In this document: in pieces, positions 1 to 7,064 of the stretch
Numbering within the stretch: the first letter of the stretch is position 1
Layout: each line of letters starts with the position of its first letter
From: Gammaproteobacteria bacterium
GTDB taxonomy: Bacteria; Pseudomonadota; Gammaproteobacteria; DSM-16500
DNA length: 8,604 nucleotides
Assembly: GCA_021323555.1 (NCBI GenBank)
Contig: JAJONP010000075.1
Location: 1 to 8,604 of the forward strand
Direction: 5' to 3'
Notes under the pieces: generated by a model
What the model was told of the DNA's origin: nothing
Database searches by the model: none
Seen by the model: only the letters and a program-made list of their open reading frames with translations
Position numbers and translations under genes: made by a program

Positions 1-493
1 TTAAGCGGTGTTCTTTGTCACCCGGGTTAATACGCTCTGGGCTATAACCACAATAGAAATCCTGATTAAATTTCAATCCTGAGATCTTTTCAAGAATAGG
101 GACACACTCTTCTTCTGTAGCACCTGGATAAACCGTAGATTCATAAATAACAATATCGTCCTTCTTAAGCACCTTACCCACCGTTTCACTGGCTTTAATA
201 AGAGGAGAGAGATCCGGTCTTTTATGTTCGTCTATGGGAGTAGGCACCGTCACAATAAAACAATTGCAAGAACATAAATCTTCTATTTTATTCGTATAGT
301 TTAGGTACTTAGCCGTTTGCAATTCTTCCATAGTAGTTTCTAAAGTAACATCTTGACCTGCTTTAAGGGCAGTAATACGTTTTGGGTTGATATCGAATCC
401 TACCACCGACCGTCTTCGGCTAAATTCCAAGGCAAGTGGCAGGCCAACATAACCAAGACCAATAATGGCCAGTTTAAGATGAGCAAGTTGCAT
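1..493 (-). CDS. UDP-sugar C6 dehydrogenase, TviB/WbpA type (partial)
   Basis: This is the first 164 codons of a nucleotide-sugar dehydrogenase that continues past the left edge. The family oxidises C6 of a UDP-N-acetylhexosamine twice with NAD+ in the cytoplasm, giving a UDP-uronate for O-antigen or capsule. The N-terminal Rossmann fold shows the GxGxxG loop at residues 12-17 (IIGLGYVGLPLA). A TVPTPID motif, an ESTVYPG motif and the segment CGYSPERINPGD near residues 148-159 follow. The last is typical of the TviB/VipA and WbpA branch rather than plain UDP-glucose dehydrogenase. About 38% of the usual ~425 residues are present, so the catalytic Cys lies outside. I chose the ATG at 493 because GAGGG lies 5 nt upstream; an in-frame ATG at 505 has no clear ribosome site. 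The gene is divergent from the glycosyltransferase operon. The family is near certain; GlcNAc versus GalNAc substrate cannot be told. Confidence 0.93.
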   Translation of the reverse strand, partial: MQLAHLKLAIIGLGYVGLPLALEFSRRRSVVGFDINPKRITALKAGQDVTLETTMEELQTAKYLNYTNKIEDLCSCNCFIVTVPTPIDEHKRPDLSPLIKASETVGKVLKKDDIVIYESTVYPGATEEECVPILEKISGLKFNQDFYCGYSPERINPGDKEHRL

Positions 494-532
494 AGCAGCC
501 CTCATATTTGCAATATCTATAAAAGAATGTCT

Positions 533-561
533 ATGATATCATCCTTTTTGAGGAATCTCAG
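533..561 (-). promoter_or_regulatory. Possible sigma70 promoter for the dehydrogenase
   Basis: Reading leftward, CTGAGA (556-561, 4 of 6 matches to TTGACA) and TATCAT (533-538, 5 of 6 matches to TATAAT) are separated by exactly 17 bp. Transcription would start near 526, about 33 nt before the ATG at 493. The -10 lies inside the palindrome ATGATATCAT (533-542) and the -35 overlaps the left arm of the 14-bp inverted repeat, so a repressor at either site would block it. This is a by-eye match only. Confidence 0.4.
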
Positions 562-633
562 CAAAAATTAAAACCCCTCTGCCAGCATGAGAAGTTTATG
601 AATTAAAAATTATAACCTCGAGATTCCTGAAAA
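546..633. repeat. 14-bp inverted repeat, arms 60 bp apart
   Basis: The left arm TTTTGAGGAATCTC (546-559) and the right arm GAGATTCCTGAAAA (620-633) are reverse complements at 13 of 14 positions. The only mismatch is at 550/629. The arms sit in the non-coding region between the two divergent transcription units. They could be paired operator half-sites or the ends of a tiny decayed insertion (88 bp in total). No flanking target duplication was seen. Confidence 0.6.
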
Positions 634-670
634 TTGTTGCTTAATCTTTGGGCAAAAACTAATTTTATGG

Positions 671-683
671 TTGAGTTACTCAA
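671..683. repeat. Palindrome over the ribosome site of the first glycosyltransferase
   Basis: TTGAGTTACTCAA is a perfect 6+1+6 inverted repeat that ends one base before the ATG at 685. It contains the GAG (673-675) that is the best Shine-Dalgarno candidate for that start. It could be a protein-binding site or a short hairpin (5-bp stem, 3-nt loop) that modulates initiation. It resembles TTGAG-GAAT-CTCA at 548-560 in the same intergenic region. Confidence 0.5.
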
Positions 684-684
684 A

Positions 685-1881
685 ATGAAAATTCTTATTG
701 TTAATCGCGCCTTAGGCGTTCTTTTTGGAGGTGGAGAATCTTTTGATCAAAATGCAGCGCGTTATCTTCAAAAAATGGGACACAAGGTGACGATTGTAAC
801 AGCTCGATCTTTTTTTAAGAAACCAGGATATATTACTAGTGATTCCCATATCGTTTACTTACTTTGTCCCAATCTTCGACACTTTGCCTATATTACAGAA
901 AAATTTAGCACAAAAATATCAGCTGCTTTCTACCATTTAGATAATATCATATTTGAATATCGCGTTTTTCGATGGATTTCAAAACAGAGATCAAAATCCT
1001 TTGACATTGTACAATGTTGCGGTCTTTTATGGTTATCGAAACAACTTCTGCGCAAGCGGCAACAACCTACTATTTCTTGGTTACCGGGCCCGCCCACTAG
1101 GCTGACAAAATGCTACTTAGCAAATTTATCAAAAGAAGATCATTTTGCTATTTTTACCCATGGTTCCACCGAACTGATTTTAAAAACAATGGGATGGAAA
1201 CAAGGTAAGGAATATGAAATTATCGAACCCGGTGTTGAACTAGATACAATAGCTAAGTATAAAGGTGTTCGACATCTACAGCGACAGCAACTTAATATAG
1301 ACGATAATGTATTGTTGGGAATCACAACAGCTCGCTTAGTATCTATCAAAAACCATAGCTTATTATTAGAAGCAATAGCCAGCGCACATCGACATGGAAT
1401 TCAATGGAAATGGTTATTGATTGGAGAGGGGCCACTGGAACAAACGCTTCGTCAGCAGGTTAAAAAGTTAGAATTGATTGATCATGTCTATTTCTTAGGT
1501 TATCAACCTCCAGAATGTGTTTATCAGCACCTGGCTGCTGCTGATTTATTTGTATTAACATCAAACTATGAAAGTTTCTCAATTTCTACGTTAGAAGCTA
1601 TGGCACAGGGTTTACCCATTATTGGCACTCCAGTAGGTTATTTACAACAAATAATTACGAAAGCCGATGCAGGTTTGGTTCTTCCCTCCGCTAACGTGGA
1701 AGATTTAACGTATGCTTTAATTAAAATGGCTAATCCGGATCAACGGTATACTTTCGGTATGAAGGGAAAAGCTTTCGTTCAACAATTTGACTGGACAAAA
1801 GTAGCAAAGAAGCTGGTTCAATTATATCAACTTGTTATTGAAAAACGAAAAAATACTGAAGATGCTTTTTTAAAACCATAG
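685..1881 (+). CDS. GT4-family glycosyltransferase
   Basis: This is a retaining glycosyltransferase with a GT-B fold (398 aa, normal length), predicted to transfer a sugar from a nucleotide donor to a growing lipid-linked glycan at the cytoplasmic face of the membrane. The start MKILIVNRALG is the usual first beta strand, followed by the glycine-rich loop GGGES (15-19). The C-terminal Glycos_transf_1 domain shows Arg217 and Lys222 in TTARLVSIKN, which typically hold the donor phosphates, then a GEGPLE strand turn. The EX7E motif is complete, with Glu296 and Glu304 in ESFSISTLE. A reading frame opens upstream with TTG at 634 and contains ATG at 667, but the extra residues do not belong to the fold, so I prefer ATG 685. 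It is the first gene of the predicted operon and ends 10 bp before the next gene. Donor and acceptor cannot be assigned. Confidence 0.9.
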   Translation: MKILIVNRALGVLFGGGESFDQNAARYLQKMGHKVTIVTARSFFKKPGYITSDSHIVYLLCPNLRHFAYITEKFSTKISAAFYHLDNIIFEYRVFRWISKQRSKSFDIVQCCGLLWLSKQLLRKRQQPTISWLPGPPTRLTKCYLANLSKEDHFAIFTHGSTELILKTMGWKQGKEYEIIEPGVELDTIAKYKGVRHLQRQQLNIDDNVLLGITTARLVSIKNHSLLLEAIASAHRHGIQWKWLLIGEGPLEQTLRQQVKKLELIDHVYFLGYQPPECVYQHLAAADLFVLTSNYESFSISTLEAMAQGLPIIGTPVGYLQQIITKADAGLVLPSANVEDLTYALIKMANPDQRYTFGMKGKAFVQQFDWTKVAKKLVQLYQLVIEKRKNTEDAFLKP

Positions 1882-1891
1882 GTAGATTAAT

Positions 1892-2962
1892 TTGAAAATC
1901 TTGGTCATTATCTCTACCCTCACACCAGGCGGCGCTGAAAGGGTGGTATCCACACTCACAAAAGAATGGAGCAAACAACATACAGTATCCATCGCTGTTT
2001 TTGATGCAAAGGTTATTGCATACCCGTATGGAGGTGATCTTGTTTCCTTATCTCTGCCCGCTAGTAAAAATCGAATTAAAAAAATTATTACCTCTATTCG
2101 TCGCATCATAAAATTATTTCTTTTGGTTCAGGACAAAACTCCCGATAAAGTCATTAGTTTTATGGAAAGTGCAAATATCCCCGCTATTATTGCTTGTTTT
2201 TTTTCTAGGAGAACTAAATGTTTAATAGTGAGCACCCGTAATAATCCGCACTGTTTCACGGGCTTTCAAAAATTATCAATGCGCTGTTTATATTCCATTC
2301 CGAATAAAGTAGTTGCTGTTTCACAAGGGGTAGCAGATAGCCTAGCGAATCTAGGGATAGAGAAGTCAAAAATTAAAGTTATTTATAACCCTGTAGATAT
2401 AGCCTATCTGAAAACAGAGGAACAATATAATCCTGCAGCAATATATGGCCGATATATACTTGCAGCCGGCAGACTGGTTTTACAAAAGGGATTTGATAAA
2501 CTGATTCTAGCTTTTTCAAAGATCTCTGATACCAAAGTAAAGCTTATTATTCTTGGCGAAGGAGAACTAAGGTTAAGTCTGGAAAAACAAATTAAAGATC
2601 TTCAATTGGACACGAGAGTTCTTTTACCAGGCGTAGTTAATAACATCGCTGTTTGGTTCAAAAATGCAGAATGCTTTGTATTAAGTTCTTACTATGAAGG
2701 ATGTCCAAATGTTTTACTAGAAGCCATGAGCAATGGCTGTCCTATAGTCAGTTTTGACTGTCCCTATGGTCCATCAGAAATCCTTCAAAATTCAGATACA
2801 GGCATTCTAGTAGAAAACGGAAATATCAATACTCTAAAAACGGCGATCGAAACTGTTATTAACAACAAAGCATTACAAGAAAGATTAAAGCTTGCTGGGC
2901 TTAAGCGAGCACAAACATTTTGTATTAAAGATATTTCAGCACAATGGTTAACTCTTGAGTAG
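1892..2962 (+). CDS. GT4-family glycosyltransferase, TTG start
   Basis: This is a second GT4 glycosyltransferase (356 aa), predicted to be cytoplasmic and membrane-associated, adding the next sugar to the same glycan. The first residues MKILVIISTLTPGGAERVV match the standard N-terminus of the family, with the GGAER acceptor-side loop, so initiation at TTG 1892 is well supported. An AGGT sits about 8 nt upstream. Arg194 and Lys199 (AAGRLVLQKG) and the EX7E pair Glu269 and Glu277 (EGCPNVLLE) are all present, followed by a YGPSEIL segment. That segment is common in HexNAc transferases of N-glycan and O-antigen loci such as the PglA/PglH/PglJ group, so an N-acetylhexosamine or related donor is possible but unproven. 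The 10-bp gap to the upstream gene and the weak start codon suggest translational coupling. Confidence 0.9.
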   Translation: MKILVIISTLTPGGAERVVSTLTKEWSKQHTVSIAVFDAKVIAYPYGGDLVSLSLPASKNRIKKIITSIRRIIKLFLLVQDKTPDKVISFMESANIPAIIACFFSRRTKCLIVSTRNNPHCFTGFQKLSMRCLYSIPNKVVAVSQGVADSLANLGIEKSKIKVIYNPVDIAYLKTEEQYNPAAIYGRYILAAGRLVLQKGFDKLILAFSKISDTKVKLIILGEGELRLSLEKQIKDLQLDTRVLLPGVVNNIAVWFKNAECFVLSSYYEGCPNVLLEAMSNGCPIVSFDCPYGPSEILQNSDTGILVENGNINTLKTAIETVINNKALQERLKLAGLKRAQTFCIKDISAQWLTLE

Positions 2963-3037
2963 GTTACGTAATAGAAGTCATTTGTATGGTAAGGATTATA
3001 AGAAGTTTTACATGAATTTATTTGAGTCATCATAGTT

Positions 3038-5005
3038 ATGTGTGGGTTCGCCGGATTTATAGGTTTTAATAATCTTTCTTTGATGGAAGCGCAAAATATT
3101 GTTAATAATATGGGCGATAAGATTTCGCATCGAGGGCCTGATGATTCTGGTTCTTGGATTGATGAACATGCGCAAATCGCCTTGACCCATCGTCGCTTGT
3201 CAATATTAGATCTTTCTCCTGCTGGACATCAGCCCATGGTTTCTTTTTCGAATCGTTACGTATTGGTCTTTAATGGTGAAATTTATAATCACCTGGATTT
3301 AAGACGCCAACTCCACATGGAAGTTCAATCTGGAACTTTTTCCTGGCGTGGTCATTCGGACACAGAAACGTTACTGTCTTGTATCGAGATTTGGGGTTTA
3401 GAGAAAACACTGCAAAGCAGCATAGGTATGTTTTCACTATCCTTATGGGACAAACAAAAAAGAGAGCTGGTTTTGGCTAGAGATCGAATCGGAGAGAAGC
3501 CGCTTTATTATGGCTGGATTAATAATATTTTCTTATTTGGATCAGAGTTAAAGTCACTTAAGACGCACCCTGCTTTTCAAGCAGAGATTGATCGTAATGC
3601 ACTGTCTCTTTACATGCGCCATAATTATATTCCGTCCCCGTATTCAATTTATAAAGGGATCTATAAGCTAACTCCAGGAACTTGGCTAAAAATAGAAGCT
3701 GATCAAAGGGGTTCTTCACTAACCCCTCCACGCCCCTATTGGTCATGTTTTGAGGTAACAAATCAGAATATTAAGAATTCTTTGAATGAAAGTGAAGATA
3801 AGCTTATTGCGGGTTTAGACTCGCTCTTACACAATGTCATTAGCAAACAAATGATAGCCGATGTGCCAGTAGGGGCTTTTCTCTCTGGCGGCATCGATTC
3901 ATCACTTATTGTTGCTTTGATGCAATCTCAATCTACGCAGCCAATAAAAACATTTACCATCGGCTTTGACAACACAGCATATAATGAGGCGCCCTTCGCG
4001 AAAGCGATTGCATCTTATTTGAAGACTGATCATACTGAATTCTATGTAACACCGAAACAGATTATCGACTTAGTGCCTCGGTTACCTCAAATTTATGATG
4101 AACCATTTTCAGACAGTTCACAAATTCCAACATTTTTAGTAGCAGAAATGGCACATCGTAATGTAAAAGTATCACTTTCTGGTGATGGAGGAGATGAACT
4201 ATTTGGTGGATACAGCCACTATTTTCGTGCCCAGACTTGGTGGAATCGCTTATATAGTTGTCCTCAATGGTTTAAAAAATGTTTATCTTACAACTTAAAT
4301 AAAGTAAGCCCAGCAAGTTGGCATAATATAGGTAAATTACTGAGTTTATTGAGCGGCAAGCAATCTCTTCCGTGTAATCTAGAGCATCATGCATTTAAAT
4401 TGTCCAGTTTACTTTCTGCAACCAATTATTCTTCTTTCTATCGCCCTTTTGTGAGTCATTGGCTAAATCCCGCCTCTTTTGTGCTGCATGCCCAAGAACC
4501 GGTTACCTCTATCACAAAACCACCCTTTGAGTTAAGCAGTTTTTTTGAACAAATGATGGCATTGGATCTCATTAGCTATCTTCCTGATGACATTTTAGTT
4601 AAATTAGATCGTGCTGCAATGAGTAATAGTTTAGAAACACGTATACCACTACTGGATCATCGTGTCGTTGATTTTGCCTGGCGTTTACCCATCCACACAA
4701 AGATACGAAATGGGGAGGGTAAATGGATTTTACGCCAATTACTCTATAAATACTTGCCTCCATCATTAGTCGATCGTCCTAAAAAAGGGTTCGGTATTCC
4801 ACTTGCTGAATGGCTTCGGGGTCCACTGAGAGAATGGGCTGAAAATCTTCTTTCAGAACATCGCCTGAGACAAGAAGGTTTTTTTGATCCTCTCATTATT
4901 CGAAAAAAATGGCTGGAACATTTATCAGGTCAATGCAATTGGCATTATCATTTATGGGATATATTAATGTTTCAAGCTTGGATTGATGAAACAAATAACC
5001 TTTGA
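3038..5005 (+). CDS. AsnB-family glutamine-dependent amidotransferase
   Basis: This is a two-domain asparagine-synthase-like enzyme (655 aa). Domain 1 (about 1-220) is a class II glutamine amidotransferase with catalytic Cys2 exposed after Met removal (MCGFAGFIG), Arg53, the NGE loop at 79-81 and Asp108. It releases ammonia from glutamine. Domain 2 (about 250-640) is an ATP-pyrophosphatase-type synthetase with the PP-loop SGGIDSS at 283-289, then SGDGGDELFGGY and a long C-terminal helical region. It activates a carboxylate as an AMP ester for amidation. The Met-Cys pair fixes the start at 3038 despite a weak, distant GAG. Housekeeping AsnB makes asparagine, but homologues inside polysaccharide loci (WbpS and WbtH types) are associated with uronamide sugars. 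The uronate-forming dehydrogenase across the divergent promoter makes that role likely here. All key residues are intact. It lies 75 bp after the second glycosyltransferase. Confidence 0.94.
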   Translation: MCGFAGFIGFNNLSLMEAQNIVNNMGDKISHRGPDDSGSWIDEHAQIALTHRRLSILDLSPAGHQPMVSFSNRYVLVFNGEIYNHLDLRRQLHMEVQSGTFSWRGHSDTETLLSCIEIWGLEKTLQSSIGMFSLSLWDKQKRELVLARDRIGEKPLYYGWINNIFLFGSELKSLKTHPAFQAEIDRNALSLYMRHNYIPSPYSIYKGIYKLTPGTWLKIEADQRGSSLTPPRPYWSCFEVTNQNIKNSLNESEDKLIAGLDSLLHNVISKQMIADVPVGAFLSGGIDSSLIVALMQSQSTQPIKTFTIGFDNTAYNEAPFAKAIASYLKTDHTEFYVTPKQIIDLVPRLPQIYDEPFSDSSQIPTFLVAEMAHRNVKVSLSGDGGDELFGGYSHYFRAQTWWNRLYSCPQWFKKCLSYNLNKVSPASWHNIGKLLSLLSGKQSLPCNLEHHAFKLSSLLSATNYSSFYRPFVSHWLNPASFVLHAQEPVTSITKPPFELSSFFEQMMALDLISYLPDDILVKLDRAAMSNSLETRIPLLDHRVVDFAWRLPIHTKIRNGEGKWILRQLLYKYLPPSLVDRPKKGFGIPLAEWLRGPLREWAENLLSEHRLRQEGFFDPLIIRKKWLEHLSGQCNWHYHLWDILMFQAWIDETNNL

Positions 5006-5049
5006 GCTGTAAAATTATATTTTAAGGGTATAGAGGAAACCTAGAAAAA

Positions 5050-5871
5050 ATGAGTTATTTTGCTATCCGAGATGACGACACATCGTTTTTTACCAAGCCA
5101 GAAGGTCTGGAGGAAGTCTATAGCCCTTATTGGGGAATAGTTCCCATTTCCTTGGCAGTAGTCCCCTTTTCAGTTCCGGAGCACCGAGGTCATCGTTTTA
5201 GTCCTTTGTACGATGCAGAAGATGAAGTTCCACTGGGCGAAAATAATCTCCTGGTAAACTGGCTCAAACCAAAAATAAATAAGGGCGATATAGAGATCAT
5301 GCTGCATGGCTATAACCATCGTTACCAGCAGTATAATAATAAATGGGTAGGGGAATTTGGTTGGAAGCCTAAACTACAACTTATTCAAGAAGTTGCAGAA
5401 GGCAAAACATATCTTGAAACATTGCTTGAAACTAAGATACGGGTTTTTGTTCCTCCTAGTAATACGATTGGAACAGCCGGTATTTACGCTATACGTAGAC
5501 ATGGCTTGCATCTTTCTGGCGTTATGGGGCGTGGGGGAGATCGCCCCTTTTCTGTAGATTATCTGTTAGCTTATTTTAAACGCTGGGCGTGGCGCTTATA
5601 TTATAAGGAACCTTATCCATATCCGCTTAGCTATGGAGGTCACACTGAACTTATTGCTCATGCTCTTACCCCCTCTTCAAATATAAATAACCTAATATTC
5701 TCTCTAGAACGATGTGCGAAACTTAATACTTCATTTGTACTGGCAACCCATTATTGGGAATTTTCTGAAAACCCACGGATGCATAAAATAATGGAAAAAC
5801 TGATTAACCGTGCATGCAAACTTAATATGACATTTGTTACGGTATCTAAATGTTTTGAAAAAATTCCGTAA
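5050..5871 (+). CDS. NodB-like (CE4-type) polysaccharide deacetylase family protein
   Basis: This 273-aa protein has the layout of the NodB/CE4 (beta/alpha)7 deacetylase fold. Members remove N- or O-acetyl groups using a metal bound by an Asp and two His. I see RDDDTS at residues 7-12 (catalytic base and metal Asp) and HGYNH with His86 and His90 as the HxxxH metal pair. An FVPPSNT segment stands where the RxPxG motif normally is, and ATHYWEF near the C-terminus supplies a late-motif His. There is no signal peptide or membrane segment, so it should act in the cytoplasm, on a nucleotide sugar or an undecaprenyl-linked intermediate. Similar proteins occur in O-antigen loci (the WbmS-like group). 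It is the last gene of the operon, 44 bp after the amidotransferase, and ends 14 bp from the convergent wecA-like gene. AGAGGA at about 5032-5037 is a rather distant ribosome site. The substrate is unknown. Confidence 0.82.
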   Translation: MSYFAIRDDDTSFFTKPEGLEEVYSPYWGIVPISLAVVPFSVPEHRGHRFSPLYDAEDEVPLGENNLLVNWLKPKINKGDIEIMLHGYNHRYQQYNNKWVGEFGWKPKLQLIQEVAEGKTYLETLLETKIRVFVPPSNTIGTAGIYAIRRHGLHLSGVMGRGGDRPFSVDYLLAYFKRWAWRLYYKEPYPYPLSYGGHTELIAHALTPSSNINNLIFSLERCAKLNTSFVLATHYWEFSENPRMHKIMEKLINRACKLNMTFVTVSKCFEKIP

Positions 5872-5885
5872 TCAGCGTTTCTAGC

Positions 5886-6911
5886 CTACATGTTTTTCAA
5901 GGGAAGAACCAACCTTATTAAGTAAGCTATAAACAAAAAGATATAAACAAAGAACAAAATAGAATGCCTCATTCCTATTTTATAGGCAATGAAAGCCAAG
6001 CTGCCGCTAAACAATCCAACTGAACTTAATATGATCGAAACAGTTCGCTCTGTTAATCTGCGGCCTAATAACCAATGATGAATATGCTGCCTGTCTGCTT
6101 GCATTAGGGGTTTACGCTGCAATAAACGCAAAGTAACAACGCCGCAAAAATCAAAAATGGGAATAATCATCACCCATAACATCACGACAGGCGCGACTGC
6201 CCCTTCGCCTTGTGATAAGCTCACGGTAAACCATACCAGACAAAATCCCAGCGCCATACTGCCAGCATCGCCTAAAAATATGCTGGCTTTTTTCTTTCTT
6301 GTCCAGGGAAAATTAAAACATAAAAAGGCTAATATCGCGGCAGCAATTATTGCCAATACATAAGCGTCTTTAAAACGGTGTTCAATACAAGCAAATAACA
6401 GCAATAATAACACTTGAACCCAGGAGACTCCGCCTGCCAAACCATCCAAGCCATCTATCATATTAATCGCATTGATAATACAGACCAAAGCAAAGAGGGT
6501 GACAGGGATCCCCCAAATGCCTAAATTAATTTCTCCTAAAAATAAAATGTTGCCAAAGGTGTGTAAATAAACTCCGCCCCACAGTGTCATCAGTAAGCCC
6601 GCAATAACTTGGGCATACAATCGAATGCGAGGAGTTAATTCACGGAGATCATCTAACAAACCTACAAAAGTCATCAATACCATACCGGCTAAAAAAGCAC
6701 GGTAAGTTATCAAAGAAATATCTAATAGCAGTAAGCCAATACCCAAGCTCAATACGATAGCAATACCGCCTACCAACGGCGTAGGAGCATGATGCTGCTT
6801 ACGGTGATCGGGTAAATCCACTAATCCAATGTGAGAAGCCACAGGCTTGATAAGGTAAATACACCCTAAGGTGATGAGAAAAGTTATCACGGTGGCAAAA
6901 TAAATAGACAT
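5886..6911 (-). CDS. wecA: WecA-type undecaprenyl-phosphate HexNAc-1-phosphate transferase
   Basis: This integral membrane enzyme (341 aa) is predicted to start lipid-linked glycan synthesis by moving HexNAc-1-P, usually GlcNAc-1-P, from the UDP-sugar to undecaprenyl phosphate. It has about ten hydrophobic segments. Family motifs appear in order: LVDLPDHRKQHHAPTPLVGG (30-49), the Mg-binding LLDD with Asp87-Asp88, NMIDGLDGLAGG with Asp153 and Asp156, FLGDAGS (212-218), and the cytoplasmic DRQHIHHWLLGRR (273-285) with the HIHH signature of the WecA branch. MraY-type features are absent. The chosen ATG at 6911 gives a normal N-terminal membrane helix; its ribosome site is weak (AGG about 12 nt upstream). 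It faces the glycan operon tail to tail with only a 14-bp gap and is divergent from the rpn gene. A related TagO or WbpL role (FucNAc or QuiNAc transfer) cannot be excluded, so the symbol names the family. Confidence 0.92.
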   Translation of the reverse strand: MSIYFATVITFLITLGCIYLIKPVASHIGLVDLPDHRKQHHAPTPLVGGIAIVLSLGIGLLLLDISLITYRAFLAGMVLMTFVGLLDDLRELTPRIRLYAQVIAGLLMTLWGGVYLHTFGNILFLGEINLGIWGIPVTLFALVCIINAINMIDGLDGLAGGVSWVQVLLLLLFACIEHRFKDAYVLAIIAAAILAFLCFNFPWTRKKKASIFLGDAGSMALGFCLVWFTVSLSQGEGAVAPVVMLWVMIIPIFDFCGVVTLRLLQRKPLMQADRQHIHHWLLGRRLTERTVSIILSSVGLFSGSLAFIAYKIGMRHSILFFVYIFLFIAYLIRLVLPLKNM

Positions 6912-6943
6912 GCTTTTTATGAACCTGACCAGAAGTGGCCAAG

Positions 6944-6952
6944 ATCATAACA
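6944..6952 (-). promoter_or_regulatory. Possible extended -10 promoter for the wecA-like gene
   Basis: On the minus strand TGTTATGAT matches the extended -10 pattern TGnTATAAT at all but one base. Transcription would begin near 6937, leaving a leader of about 25 nt before the ATG at 6911. There is no good -35, which an extended -10 can tolerate. Judged by eye only. Confidence 0.35.
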
Positions 6953-6995
6953 AATTGGGGGTTAAAATCCCACTCTCTACGGAAATAAGTTTCTA

Positions 6996-7022
6996 TATAA
7001 TCTCTTACAAATAGAATATAAT
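6996..7022 (+). promoter_or_regulatory. Two TATAAT boxes upstream of rpn
   Basis: Perfect TATAAT hexamers lie at 6996-7001 and 7017-7022, exactly 21 bp (two helical turns) apart. The second would place transcription start near 7029, about 36 nt before the ATG at 7065. Neither has a recognisable TTGACA-like -35 at 16-18 bp, so which one is used, if any, is uncertain. Confidence 0.35.
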
Positions 7023-7064
7023 GTGGAGATTGAGACTTTGCCAGGATAGGCAAAAGGAGCGGCC

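Larger units (their letters stand above)
494..684. promoter_or_regulatory. Divergent intergenic region between glycan genes
   Basis: This 191-bp AT-rich stretch separates the dehydrogenase (leftward) from the first glycosyltransferase (rightward) and must carry promoters for at least one of them. It contains no convincing gene. It holds a 14-bp inverted repeat with arms at 546-559 and 620-633, a 10-bp palindrome at 533-542, a plausible leftward promoter at 533-561, and a 13-bp palindrome at 671-683 next to the rightward start codon. I did not find a good rightward -35/-10 pair; TATAAC at 611-616 is the best -10-like string but lacks a matching -35. Confidence 0.6.

Noticed and set aside
353..571. 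72-codon plus-strand frame
   Set aside because: It lies mostly antisense to the dehydrogenase gene, has no recognisable protein features and no reason to be coding.
634..684. A 17-residue N-terminal extension of the first glycosyltransferase from TTG 634 (or 6 residues from ATG 667)
   Set aside because: The residues precede the canonical MKILIV start strand, TTG 634 has no ribosome site, and they run through the palindromic control region. ATG 685 is the better start.
5872..5885. Bidirectional terminator between the deacetylase and wecA genes
   Set aside because: The gap is only 14 bp and shows no stem-loop followed by a U run on either strand.
6955..6973. Imperfect palindrome TGGGGGTTAAAATCCCA upstream of wecA
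   Set aside because: Pairing relies on a G-T wobble and the arms are short; it is too weak to call an operator or hairpin.
6799..7053. 84-codon minus-strand frame overlapping the start of wecA
   Set aside because: It is out of frame with the clear WecA N-terminus, has biased composition and no domain.
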